A stretch of 64,000 nt of DNA from Pisolithus tinctorius (lineage: Eukaryota > Basidiomycota > Agaricomycetes > Boletales > Pisolithaceae): the NCBI GenBank assembly GCA_024663395.1, contig JANFAH010000089.1:62001-126000 (forward strand), read 5' to 3'. The first letter of the stretch is position 1. Every line of letters begins with the position of its first letter. Of the stretch, positions 9,720-19,854 are shown piece by piece. A program made the translations under genes and the position numbers. Under the pieces are notes generated by a model that saw only the letters and a program-made list of their open reading frames with translations, had not been told where the DNA came from and did no database searches.

Positions 9720-10130
9720 GCTGTGCACAGTACCATGAATGGAGAAGAAAGACTAGAGCCCTAATGTGTAGAAGGACAGCTGGATGTTAGTGGTCATCCT
9801 TTGCACAAGAATGAGTCATCAGTGCTAGAGAGAAATGAGGAAGCAAGTTAAGCACCTGTCAAAAATTCTTAGTGGCTGTGTACAGTGTTCTGGTTTTTGT
9901 CATATCTCCACCATTTCCAAATATACAGACACTCTGTTCCCACACTTACTTACAGTGCTCAGCCACATGATCCTGCCTTCCAAGTTTGGAAAGGATCCTT
10001 GCACTCTACACATTTCTGCAGCACTCCATCCATCAGACACTCATTTCACTAAGTCCATCAGATATGGCCACTGCCACATTGATCACTTCACTTGTCTCCA
10101 TTGCTAGAGACAGTGGCTATGCATATCCAG
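9720..10130 (+). repeat. Diverged retroelement fragment, inverted copy of 3,300-3,740
   Basis: Inverted partner of the 3,300-3,740 segment. The forward translation carries LSHMILPSKFGKDP and AALHPSDTHFT, matching the minus-strand translation of the other copy. The element family is not identified. Confidence 0.55.
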
Positions 10131-10763
10131 GCATTCCTACCAGCTTCTATCCTGAAGCCCCCTGGTACATCCCATCATCGTCAGCCCCTTCTCAGCCTGT
10201 CCAGCTTGGTCCACATGTTCTCCTTGTCAGTATAACATCCAGAAGGATGTTCTTTGGTTGCCTCAGGTCTGTCACTCAGTTAGAGAGGTCTTATGTGGTT
10301 GTTTCAGTCTCCCCAATTGATGAAACATATGGATCCTTCCTCCCCACTCCCTGCAATGTCTCTGTTCCAATCTCATCCATCATTCTCCCTAGGCTGTGAC
10401 AGCTACAGTATATGTTGCTGTTCTCCAGTCTCCCTGATTGCATCCATGATGAGTATGATATACATCTTGCCTCCCTACTGCAAGATTCAGCAGAAGACAT
10501 CCCCCCTTCTTCCTCTCCTCCATCAGAGCCTTGTTCACAAAGTGTTTATTAACTTCACTGAGAGGACAAGCAGGTGGGAGACACAATTGCCTATGCTCCT
10601 GTTACCCCACAGATCCCCAATGCACAAGCCCTTTGACACCTGACTCATGCCATCCATTTCTGGATTTAATACTTCCCTGTCAGGAAAACACTGCCTATCT
10701 ATCATCCCACCTTTGATCCAGTGATAACTCCACCAAGATCTGACATGCATCACCACCCCCTAA
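10131..10763. other. CpG-poor spacer, no gene seen
   Basis: Several overlapping short frames on both strands share no recognisable motif. Likely degraded retroelement sequence. Confidence 0.3.
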
Positions 10764-11435
10764 TGTGATACCAGTGTGCTTACTCAGCTTCTGACATTCT
10801 TTGACTCATGCTTTGATTTTTTGACTGTCCTTGAGTTGTTCATTGTCAATACTTACCAATCCTCTTTGCTTGCTTACTTTTTGTCTCACTTACTCAACAT
10901 TGATTACTCACTGCTTACAGTCCTTACTCATTACTTACTGAGTGTTTGTGCCTTGTTTGTCATAGGCTGCACTCCCCCTACAGTATATAAACTCCCTGTA
11001 CTTAGACAACTTAGACAGCTAAAAGCAATCAAGAATCCAGAATCCAGAGTCCAGAAGCAATCAGTTCAGTCCAGTTTAGCAATCATCATCAGCAGTTGAG
11101 ACTCCAAGAAGGGGTCTATCTGCCTACATCTATCATCATTGGTAGTTGAGGATCCATTAAGGGTCTATCTACCATCATTCATTATCTTCAATTCTATCCA
11201 CACCACACTTAGTCAGCATCTATCAATTAGTCATCCATCAGCTCCTGCATAACTTGATGTTGACATCTGCCAGGAGCACTCTCTATTGAAGACCCACACA
11301 CACACTCCCATCAGCATCTCTCACCTTTTCATCAGTCATTTGTCCACTCCTGCATAACTTGTTGATGACTTGTGCTAGGAGCACTATCCCTTGAAAAACC
11401 CCCACTTTAGATTTTTCTGCCCTCCAGGTACCACA
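10764..11435 (+). repeat. Candidate LTR with TATA box and tandem leader hairpins
   Basis: The 672-bp segment starts TGTGATACC and ends GGTACCACA, which are inverted ends with one mismatch. It has a TATA box (CAGTATATAAACTCC, about 10,980) followed by a leader with short tandem motifs (AGTTGAG..GGGTCTATCT, twice) and two GCTCCTG..CAGGAGC-type stem-loops (about 11,240-11,279 and 11,343-11,383). There is no target duplication, so the boundaries are tentative. Confidence 0.4.
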
Positions 11436-11514
11436 GAGGCACACCATCACTCACTCTTATTTGTCTTTAGTGTTGGCTTTGGTTGGTTTACACCACCTTT
11501 CCACACTTTGACTC

Positions 11515-11990
11515 ACAACAGGACACCCAAAGGACAAATGCTACAAAAAGAAAGCAGATGAAGCAGCCAAGGCTCCATCTCAAAGTACCTCACATGGAGA
11601 TAAGAACAAGTCAAAGGAGAGGTCAGAATTGATAGCCAAGATTGCAGCCACAGCAGAAGAAGAAGAAGGCCCTCTTTATTTATTTGCAGCTTCCACATAC
11701 CCAGAAACTGGTGCATCAGAGTGGGTTGTAGACTTTGGGGTCTCTGCAGAAATGTGCTGCCAGTAGTCATGGTTTACAACATTCAGAAAACTGATCCCCT
11801 TGCAACCAGTGATCATCAGCAACAGCAGAATGATCCAAGCCACTTGCAAAGGGAGAATTGAACTCTCCATGCATCTTGAAGGATGGTCACACAAGCAAAA
11901 ACATCTTACAAGACATGTACTATGTTCCTGATCTCAACACAAATCTTGTGTCAGTTCCCTCTTTGGCCTTGAAGGGACTACTGTTACACT
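11515..11990 (+). pseudogene. Copia gag-protease remnant
   Basis: The plus-strand translation gives the end of a zinc knuckle (GHPKDKCYKKKADEAAK), a Lys/Glu-rich linker, and then EWVVDFGVSAEMC, which is the Copia aspartic protease motif with the Ser of DSG changed to Phe. It continues as FRKLIPLQPVIISNSRM and IELSMHLEG. A stop follows the protease motif and frames shift afterwards. There is no start codon at the beginning, because it is a truncated copy. Confidence 0.7.
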
Positions 11991-12377
11991 GTGCTCACAT
12001 TGTTTCCTCTTATAGACTTTGTACTGTATGATTCACACTTGCTGTCATCCTTGACAATGCCTTCTCCTTCACCTGCAAGCCATTGTTGAGCTTGCATCCC
12101 ATATGTTTCCTTTTGTGTCTCACCCCTGTTTACCCTGTGTTGTACTATAGCCAGACTATGTCCATTTGCCCTTCCTCCCATGATCCACTGGTGGCCCTGA
12201 TCCACATGGTCACATGGCATGTGTACTTTGGTAACCCTGGGTACTTGCCTACCCCTGTGATGTTTACATGGTTGCCCCTCTTTCATCATGTGTTCACCCC
12301 TGGTTTCCTCTGCTGTGCAGACTCAGTCATACATGTAGTCCTGCTGTGCAGTGACTCACCTTGACACAAGGGCACCT
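11991..12377. other. Retroelement debris, no gene seen
   Basis: Continuation of the Copia remnant with lost reading frames. No integrase or reverse transcriptase motif was found. Confidence 0.3.
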
Positions 12378-12524
12378 TGTTAGGAACTTGGGTGTACATT
12401 TAAATGTTTTTGAATGTTTGTTGCACAGTACTCTATAGATGTATATAAGCCCACCTGTATCATACTGCTTCAGCATTTGAAATCTATTTTGCAACCACCC
12501 TTAGCTCTGTCCACTGTACCAACA
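12378..12524 (+). promoter_or_regulatory. Candidate short LTR or promoter with TATA box
   Basis: The 147-bp stretch starts TGTTAGG and ends ACCAACA (inverted TGTT/AACA ends) and contains TGTATATAAGCCC near 12,440. There is no target duplication, so this may be only a promoter remnant. Confidence 0.3.
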
Positions 12525-12981
12525 AGGACTTGGCAGTATGACTTCAGTTGGCCAAGACTGGTGCTCTACTACTAGTGAAGTTAAATTATGCATTGTCTCT
12601 CATGCTGTCTCATGCTTGCATTGAAACACACTCAATTCAGGACATGATATGAGTTATCAGCATAACAACTACAAGTTACTTTTGGAGAACAGACATGCAA
12701 GGTACACACAGAAGGCCAGGTCATAGCTCTCACCATCAAACACAGATCCCTCTACATACTTGAAGCTAGTGTTGTGTCAGGGAGCCATGCTGCCTATATC
12801 ATCAATACCCCAGATGCACTCAATGCAGATGAGCCATACATGCCCACTACCTCTCAGATGACAACATCAAAGGCTACTCTAAGTTGTTAGCAACCTCTCT
12901 TTGGGATTGAGCTCGAGTTCTCATAATAATGTAAGTATTTCAGAGGACAGAAAATGAGATTGTACAAGTGTGAGTACAAAT
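12525..12981. other. CpG-poor spacer, no gene seen
   Basis: Likely Copia pol debris (for example LAKTG, ARYTQKARS-like short runs), too degraded to call. Confidence 0.25.
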
Positions 12982-13710
12982 ATACTATCAAGTTCAGGCC
13001 TACTCTGACCAACACCAATGCTTATTAAGGTCTGGGGAGAGGTATGGAAGCAACCAACACAGTTGAACAGAACTACAATGAGCAGAGGATCAGCAGGGAT
13101 GAAATCCACTGAGGCAGAAGCAGAACAGAGTGAGGGTGTCAGGTTTAGCTTGTGCACTACCCCCTTGCATGATCTCAGCCCTTGTATTTTGGGGAAGAGA
13201 CCAGACAGATGTTTGAGATAACTCCAACAGACAGAAGACAGAGGAGATTCAGAGCTGGAACTTTGGTGATATAGGAACAGCAGAGTACTGTACATGCTTT
13301 TATACTACTATGGGGGTACAGTAACCAGAATCAGAACTGACATATGGGGACTTGCAAATTTTCAAGTAAAAACTTCCTGGACAATGAATGAAGGGTAGAT
13401 GGAGAACATACAGTGGGTAACATAGAGCAGATCAGAAAGGAAACAGTCTAGGCACTGAACCATGATGTGCACACACTGCAGAGCACCTGACTGCACAGTG
13501 TCAAGGAGAAGGCCAAAGACTGGTCACATGACCTCTTGTAGACCAGTCTGCATGGTCCAATGGTAGACTGGTACCAAGTCCAACAGTAGGCAGAGCAGAG
13601 AAAACTCATAAATGGTAAAGTGCAGGTGGAGCTGGTGCAGAGTGAGTGAATGACCAGCACAGTAGTGTGCAGAGTGACTAGGGACTTAGGATGAATGCAC
13701 AGTCATAACA
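12982..13710 (+). repeat. Long dispersed repeat, copy B
   Basis: Direct-orientation partner of 6,850-7,580. Both end near GACTTAGGAT(A/G)AATGCACAGT followed by ..ACA. This copy borders, and may have interrupted, the coiled-coil protein fragment that begins on the minus strand at about 14,105. Confidence 0.65.
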
Positions 13711-13714
13711 AGAA

Positions 13715-14105
13715 TCCCCCTTTCTTAAGTCTGAGTGTGGCAAATTTCAATGGGATGATGACAGGGCCTGATGGGACATCTACATCTCAGACTGGAGGAA
13801 TTTAACTCCGTTCTCCTTGCATTCCTCTGTGAGAGCTGCTTCTTCTTCTTCATGGGCTAAGTGCTGGCTTTCAGCAGCCAGCTCTTCTCCAGCTTGCTGC
13901 TCAGCTCTGTGTGCCCTACACTTGTTGTCTGCTCTGTGTTCAGTCCATCACTGCTTTTCCTTGTTGTTATTGATGGCCCATAAGTTGGCTAGCATAGTAG
14001 CAGCTTGGTCATCATCTATGTTCTTGCTCAGAACAGTTTGTCAAGCATCTGCAAATTCATCTGTGGTAAAGTCAGGAGGCATAGCTAGATTGGGATCATC
14101 CATTA
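13715..14105 (-). pseudogene. Fragment of a repetitive basidiomycete protein with coiled coil
   Basis: On the minus strand from the ATG at about 14,103 the frame reads MDDPNLAMPPDFTTDEFADA, then ANLWAINNNKEKQ, a stretch rich in Ala, Glu and Gln (ELAAESQHLAHEEEEAALTEE), KENGVKFLQSE and finally LRKGGFLL. The pattern, an LW.INN..E heptad region then a long Glu-rich coiled coil then an LRKG motif, recalls a multi-copy hypothetical family I associate with transposon-rich Agaricomycete regions. Two in-frame stops make it a pseudogene. The function is unknown. Confidence 0.45.
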
Positions 14106-14149
14106 GTGACTTTTCCTAGGATTTGTGAAAACAAAGAATGGTATGCATA

Positions 14150-15727
14150 CAGTGGCTCACAAAATTGTCCCAATGTTTGCATTTTTTGCATTAATCATAG
14201 TGTAGTGAGTGGACTATCATTATTGAGTCCAAGGTGTTGGTGGATGGATCAAAGCAGCTGGTCATGGCTATCTGATGAGCCATATTACATAATATTTGGA
14301 TAGAAACTGATGACAGAATACCCAAATGAAAATGAGAGCTCATTGGGACAATTATGTAACTTTGTGATATGCTGGGGATGTAGTCCTTGGGAACACATAT
14401 AAAACATGGTGAGAAACTCACCAATGCTTACATAATGTATCACATGGCCTACTGAATAATTTGTCAACAGACAAACAATGCCAAACAGTGATTTTGCACC
14501 ACTAAGCCTCATTGTTGTAACACAAGTCAAGAAATCACCATTCTGGCTCATCAGGGACATTCTCTCAGGGCAACCTCAGCAAATTCTGGTGTACACTATA
14601 GTATAATCAATAGGATATGCTATCAGCACCATTGGTCAATTCAGAAACCTGCTGGCAGTCATCTCCTGCACTGTTTCCCCACCAATGCCACATGTGTCCT
14701 GGAACTAATCAGTACTGTGAGAGCTGAGAATGATGTGGAGGTCCAATCTGGCATTCATCCTATCATAAACAAACCAATCACCCACTAACTACTACATCAC
14801 TGCTGAAGAAAAGCCTGCCTGAAGGCTCAGGTGAAGCACAACCCTCCTGGGCACTCCCAGTATCATGGGAGGGTTGGCTAGAATGTACTCTGAGCTGAAC
14901 TGGGGATCACTGGGAAGGAGTTATTTGGTCATATAAGACTAAAGGAAATATCCAGTGCCAGATAGAAGGCCAGGAATGTGCAACCTGGTAGCTCAGTAGC
15001 ATATCCCTCCCCATGGTACCTGGAGTAAGAGAGGGTTTAGCTTCACCCTGACCTCCATACCAGTTTCCCCTTCACAGAAATGCACTAGTTAATGGGTGAT
15101 TGGTTTGTTTATGATAGGATGAATGCCAGATTGGACCTCCACATCATTCTCAGCTCTCACAGTACTGATTAGTTCCAGGACACATGTGGCATTGGTGGGG
15201 AAACAGTGCAGGAGATGACTGCCAGCAGGTTTCTGAATTGACCAATGGTGCTGATAGCATATCCTATTGATTATACTATAGTGTACACCAGAATTTGCTG
15301 AGGTTGCCCTGAGAGAATGTCCCTGATGAGCCAGAATGGTGATTTCTTGACTTGTGTTACAACAATGAGGCTTAGTGGTGCAAAATCACTGTTTGGCATT
15401 GTTTGTCTGTTGACAAATTATTCAGTAGGCCATGTGATACATTATGTAAGCATTGGTGAGTTTCTCACCATGTTTTATATGTGTTCCCAAGGACTACATC
15501 CCCAGCATATCACAAAGTTACATAATTGTCCCAATGAGCTCTCATTTTCATTTGGGTATTCTGTCATCAGTTTCTATCCAAATATTATGTAATATGGCTC
15601 ATCAGATAGCCATGACCAGCTGCTTTGATCCATCCACCAACACCTTGGACTCAATAATGATAGTCCACTCACTACACTATGATTAATGCAAAAAATGCAA
15701 ACATTGGGACAATTTTGTGAGCCACTG
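14150..15727. mobile_element. Long-arm palindromic Tc1-type element (641-bp inverted repeats)
   Basis: The element starts CAGTGGCTCACAAAATTGTC and ends with the exact inverse, flanked by TA (14,148-14,149 and 15,728-15,729). The arms (14,150-14,790 and 15,087-15,727) are both 641 bp. I noticed one mismatch by eye, near the inner end. The single-copy centre is 296 bp. Each arm carries the outer terminus and, about 180 bp inside, a second copy (AATTGTCCCAATGAGCTCTC), so the IR/DR layout is present on both sides. Each arm contains the same 91-codon frame, which resembles nothing I know and is probably accidental. No transposase is present. Confidence 0.9.
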
Positions 15728-15729
15728 TA

Positions 15730-16517
15730 GATCTGAGGGTTAGGGAGTAACCCTCTGTGCTGGTGCAGGCAGTGAAGTGAGCAGAAGCAAGGCAAGCTCC
15801 CACTTTACTTATTCATACATGGATGAAACTCTATGTGGCACTTTGTTACTCAGCTTACATAGAAAACCAACAGTGTGGTTGCTATCTATGGTACTGACAT
15901 CACATTCACACTCATATCTTTTGTTTTAAATCAATGCTTGACTTAACATCTATGAAGATCTGTTGGCTTGTCATGTCCCTACCATAGCTATGTAAATCTA
16001 ATTTTTTGGAGGGAGTTATCCTTGAAGATCTACCAGATCTAACCAATCATTGGCTAGATTTGCTTAAATTGACATGACTCAAGTGAATCTTGTTCCTCAC
16101 AGTACAGTTTTTCTTTACAAAAAAAAAAAAATAGGGACTGGTCATGAAACATATGGGAACCCTTCTCTGGTTGTTAAATGGGCAAAAAATTGATTGTGTT
16201 GTGGTAGAATCATGATTTTGCACCTCTTGTCATTTTTGCAACTCTGGGTAAGTGATAGTACTTCCCACAGCACCAATCATCAACTCAAAGATCAGTAACA
16301 TCACTGCCACCCTCAAACTGTCACCCAGTGTGTGATCACTTTGCCATGATGAAAGGGGGGATGATGTCATAGTTACCCTCAGCTGATGCAGGCTGACATA
16401 CAGCAACCTGGGGCCCAGAAGAGGATATAAGATGTGTGGGGCCTATGCTCCTCCATACCCATCCTAATGCAACCCTTCTACACACACCTACTGAGAGTCA
16501 CTAATTGTAAATGAACC
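15730..16517. other. Upstream region of the lectin gene
   Basis: CpG-poor, with no gene. It contains a poly-A tract (about 16,119-16,131) and, close to the lectin start, a TATA box (see next entry). Confidence 0.4.
16421..16432 (+). promoter_or_regulatory. TATA box of the interrupted lectin gene
   Basis: GAGGATATAAGA lies about 90 bp upstream of the lectin start codon at 16,518, a normal distance for a TATA-driven fungal gene with a short leader. Confidence 0.5.
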
Positions 16518-16608
16518 ATGATGGCTTGCATTCAGTCAGGTGGGATCTATGCCCTCATCAATGTCAAAGCACAAAATAGTTGTCTGGATTTGTCTGGAGG
16601 GATAATTA
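16518..16608 (+). pseudogene. Ricin-B-type beta-trefoil lectin, 5' exon (gene interrupted)
   Basis: From the ATG at 16,518 the frame reads MMACIQSGGIYALINVKAQN and then SCLDLSGG, the typical first strand of a fungal ricin-B-type lectin (..G.Y.I.N......LDLSGG..). Proteins of this family bind carbohydrates and often act in defence against fungal feeders. The frame is cut after 91 bp by the Copia element starting at 16,609, and the rest resumes at 20,127. The exon holds no CpG at all, unlike the 3' exons. The lectin assignment rests on the motif at both ends of the gene; its ligand cannot be told. Confidence 0.7.
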
Positions 16609-16776
16609 TGTTGGAGCACAGTATGCCATCCAGTCTACACCAAGTTGATTAGGTAATATGTTAGGTACTTAGTTTACACTTCATCTTACATTACACCTCA
16701 GACTTTGTCATTTCAAGTCTGAGTTCTGTGTCTAGGCTAACTTGAGTAGCCTTCTGCTCTCACCCTACCCACAAAA
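16609..16776 (+). repeat. Copia 5' LTR with 104-bp internal deletion
   Basis: 168 bp, TGTTGGAGCACAG to CCCACAAAA. It matches the 272-bp 3' LTR closely except that the interval between two copies of TTCAAGTCTGAG is missing, as expected from recombination or slippage between those direct repeats. Confidence 0.85.
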
Positions 16777-16989
16777 GGTTATGAGCCCCAAGCTCAAAGC
16801 ACTCTAGTTATACAGCTTTTTGACCTACAAACTCTACTTACAAGTCTCAAGCATCTTCCAGAATGTGTAACTCTACCAATCCACCATCCTCCACCTTGAC
16901 ACTAGGTCCCTTGCAGCCAAACCCTTCCTCATGAACAATCTCCTCAGCCTCAACAAAGTCTAAAACCACCTCCAGTTGACTCTATGACA

Positions 16990-17690
16990 TCCCATCACTA
17001 GAAAATGATGGCTCTAACTTCCACACCTGGAAGTATAGAGTTGGGATGGTACTCAACATTCATGGCCTCAAGGAAGTTGTTGACAGAAAAGCTACAACTG
17101 CTCCTGACCCAAAAAATGACCCTGATGGTCATGCAGACTGGGAGGAGAAGGACCAAGAAGCATGCACCCAGATTACACTCACACTGAAGGATGAACCTCT
17201 CAGTGGAGTACTCTATGCCTCAATGGCACATGAGATCTGGAAGTGACTTCACAAGCAGTATGAAGGACATGGAAAGCAGACAATCACCTTTCTAATTGGC
17301 AAGCTCTTCTGAGGAACTCTAACAGATGATGCTCCTATGCAAAATCAGCTCATCTCTATGCAGCAGAAAGCACAAGTGATTAAGTCACTTGGCCAACCAC
17401 TCAACAAGTCTCTAGTGACCATAGCAATGGTCATTTCCCTGCCACCCTCCTATTCAACCCTGTGAACAATCCTCATGTCATCTGACAGTAAACTATCTGT
17501 TGAAACAGTTATATCACAGGTCTTAGTCAAGGAGAAGTCATGTCAGGCTTCCACAGCCCACAGCACACTCATGGCCAATACAGCTTCTCATCAAAAAGGA
17601 AAGGCAAAGAATGACAAGAAAAAGAATGGGAAATGTGCTTACTGCAAGTATTGCAGGCACAATGAGTCTGAATGTTGAAAGAAAAAGGCC
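16990..17690 (+). pseudogene. Copia gag with zinc knuckle
   Basis: Motifs in order: YDIPSLENDGSNFHTWKY (16,980-17,035), VLNIHGLKEVVD, TQITLTLKDEPLSGVLYAS, SLGQPLNKSLVTIAMV, and the zinc knuckle CAYCKYCRHNESEC (CX2CX4HX4C, about 17,635-17,676) after a Lys-rich stretch. Stops after EIWK and GKLF, and TGA in place of Cys or Trp codons in places, show decay by C-to-T type changes. Gag would form the particle core and the knuckle would bind RNA. Confidence 0.8.
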
Positions 17691-17732
17691 AATGAAACTA
17701 AAAACAATGCAACTGAAGAGAAAGGCAAAAAG

Positions 17733-18110
17733 ATGGAGGAACATACAGCCAACCTTGCACATTTTACCTCCAGCAATGACAAGCCTCTTTGCCTCTTTCT
17801 TGCACAGCAACAAGACAGTTTCTTGGGATTGCACTGGGTCCTTGACTCTGGTGCATCTGTGAACATCTGCTGTCAGAAAGAATGGTTCTCATTCCTCAAA
17901 CCTCTCTCACCTGCTCAAGCAATAGTAACTGCAAGCAGAAACTTGGTCCTTGCTACCACAGTTGGGCAAATTGCTCTCAAAATGGATCTTGGCACTGCTA
18001 AACCCTCTTGCATACTACTTCAAACAGTGTACTTTGTTCCCCAGATGCATGCAAACCTTCTTTCAATCACCTATCTATCCAGTCAATGAGTTCAAGTCGT
18101 TTTCTCTCAA
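17733..18110 (+). pseudogene. Copia aspartic protease segment
   Basis: The frame holds HWVLDSGASVNICCQKEW, the DSGA active-site motif of Copia protease, then ..VYFVPQMHANLLSITYLSS, the conserved block that ends the protease and leads to the GAG-pre-integrase domain. The latter continues in another frame as SLVTDGQAIGYGQLQGLLYL (about 18,118-18,180), so a frameshift separates them. The protease would cut the Gag-Pol precursor. In this copy it is followed by no integrase core. Confidence 0.8.
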
Positions 18111-18813
18111 AACAACTGCTCCCTGGTCACAGATGGCCAAGCTATTGGATATGGTCAACTACAAGGTTTGCTCTACCTTCTCACAGCAGAAACATACCTA
18201 CTTCAAGAACACACACTCATCCACCAAACTTCTTCACCACTATGCAACACTCCACACAGTGCAGCCACTGGTGCAGTGCTTGGGCACAGTTCTGGACACC
18301 CTAGCAGGTTCCACACACTTGTTCCTTTGCCTGCACAAGTGCCAAATCCTGGAAACTGTGTCAGCACAGGCTTGCAAGTAAATATGGACTTCACCAGACT
18401 CACTACAAGCAGTCTACATGGCATGTGAACACCCTCTGTTCCAGACAGTCCACACCACAGTGCAGTTCCTTTGAACACATGTGCTATGAGTCCCTACATG
18501 CCCTATTCAATCCATCTAAATCAAAATGCAAGCTCATATGCACCCATTCCATCTGCAAGTGACATTATGACTGACCTGCACATGGGTATACCTATTGGCT
18601 GCATGAGAAGTGCTGCACACACCACAAATTGCTCTTCATCACTCCCACTCCCTCTTTGTGCCACACACAAAGTCCTGACCAACACAGAAACATCAGTACA
18701 ACATACCTGCTCACCATACTGCAGCAAATGGGCTCATGTACCTGATACTCATAGCTGTGGCTCACATAGGACTTTGCCTGCATGCACACACCTGGGATTA
18801 ATAAAAAAACTGT

Positions 18814-19800
18814 GTGGTTTCATCAAGCCCACACTTACTACCTGAGAACTGGGGTACAGCATCCTTCCAAGGTGTAAATATGACTCCAAACAGGTTGGGG
18901 ACACTTGCTTCTCCTGTTGATGTGCCTAGTCAAGCTCAACAAACCAGAATCAAGTCAGAAAACATACCTGGATGCTCACTGAACACAAGTGCTGGAAGTA
19001 TGACCCCAAGGCCTGAAGATGGAGGCACTGATCTCACAGATCAGCTGCTGTTCTTGAAGCAGCCATCAGAGAAGGTCCTAGGGTGTGCAAATGAGACACT
19101 GTGGGTCCCAGATCATGCACTGTCACTGAAAAATGATCAGGATCAGTGTGCACTCAAGAACAACCCACTTACCTTCAAAACAGCTCCTACAGTGCTCCAA
19201 ACAGCCCTCAAGCACTCTCTAGGCCCCCTAGATCGAGACTTGAGGTACAACAGTCACTTACAACCCAAAGCATCTTCACATTCAGCACCTGAGACTCAGA
19301 ACGAGCTCAAACAGCTTGGTTTCACACCTAAATGGCCAGATCTTGATGATTTGTGCCATATTCTTGAAGCAGAGGGTGGCAGAGTGAACCTACTGGTGGG
19401 GGTTAGTAGTGGTTTGGTCAAGAGAGGTGGCACAGGTGAAACAAGAGGTGTGGAAGGCACAGAACTGGCTCTGCAGTGTGGCACAGGTGCAGCTGGTTGC
19501 CCAGTTCTGTCACACAACTGTGATACCATCACAACTCACCACAATGCATCAACACATCTTGACCACTGTAAACCCCTTGACAACACAAGCCACATGCCAT
19601 ATGACAGGGCTGTGCACAGTATTCACATGAAGAACTGCACCATGCACAGGCCATGTCAGCCACACACACACCCACTGATCACCATAGATGAAATTCAAGT
19701 TCTCACTCATCCAAACACTTCACCTGCTGTCCAATACAATGCTAACCATGTTTCTACACCTGTGCTGCTACAGTACAGGTCCTCAGAGGTATGCACTTGA
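18814..19800 (+). CDS. Unidentified 328-codon open frame in Copia element
   Basis: An uninterrupted frame from ATG at 18,814 to TGA at 19,800, ending about 45 bp before the polypurine tract, where the C-terminus of pol would normally lie. The predicted protein is hydrophilic, rich in Thr, His, Ser and Pro, with no membrane segment and no motif of reverse transcriptase, RNase H or integrase that I can see. Its openness is odd because gag and protease of the same element carry stops. It may be a relic of the linker between integrase and reverse transcriptase, a captured sequence, or chance: the region is depleted of TA-rich stops on this strand. No function is proposed. Confidence 0.35.
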   Translation: MVSSSPHLLPENWGTASFQGVNMTPNRLGTLASPVDVPSQAQQTRIKSENIPGCSLNTSAGSMTPRPEDGGTDLTDQLLFLKQPSEKVLGCANETLWVPDHALSLKNDQDQCALKNNPLTFKTAPTVLQTALKHSLGPLDRDLRYNSHLQPKASSHSAPETQNELKQLGFTPKWPDLDDLCHILEAEGGRVNLLVGVSSGLVKRGGTGETRGVEGTELALQCGTGAAGCPVLSHNCDTITTHHNASTHLDHCKPLDNTSHMPYDRAVHSIHMKNCTMHRPCQPHTHPLITIDEIQVLTHPNTSPAVQYNANHVSTPVLLQYRSSEVCT

Positions 19801-19854
19801 TGTGCAAGTGTCTAGCTGCATTTTTCCCTTACTACTCATCTCATTGAGGGGGCA

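Noticed and set aside
14285..15592. Identical 91-codon frames in both arms of the palindromic element
   Set aside because: Their identity follows from the arms being near-perfect inverted copies. The peptide resembles no transposase and each frame lies inside the terminal repeat.
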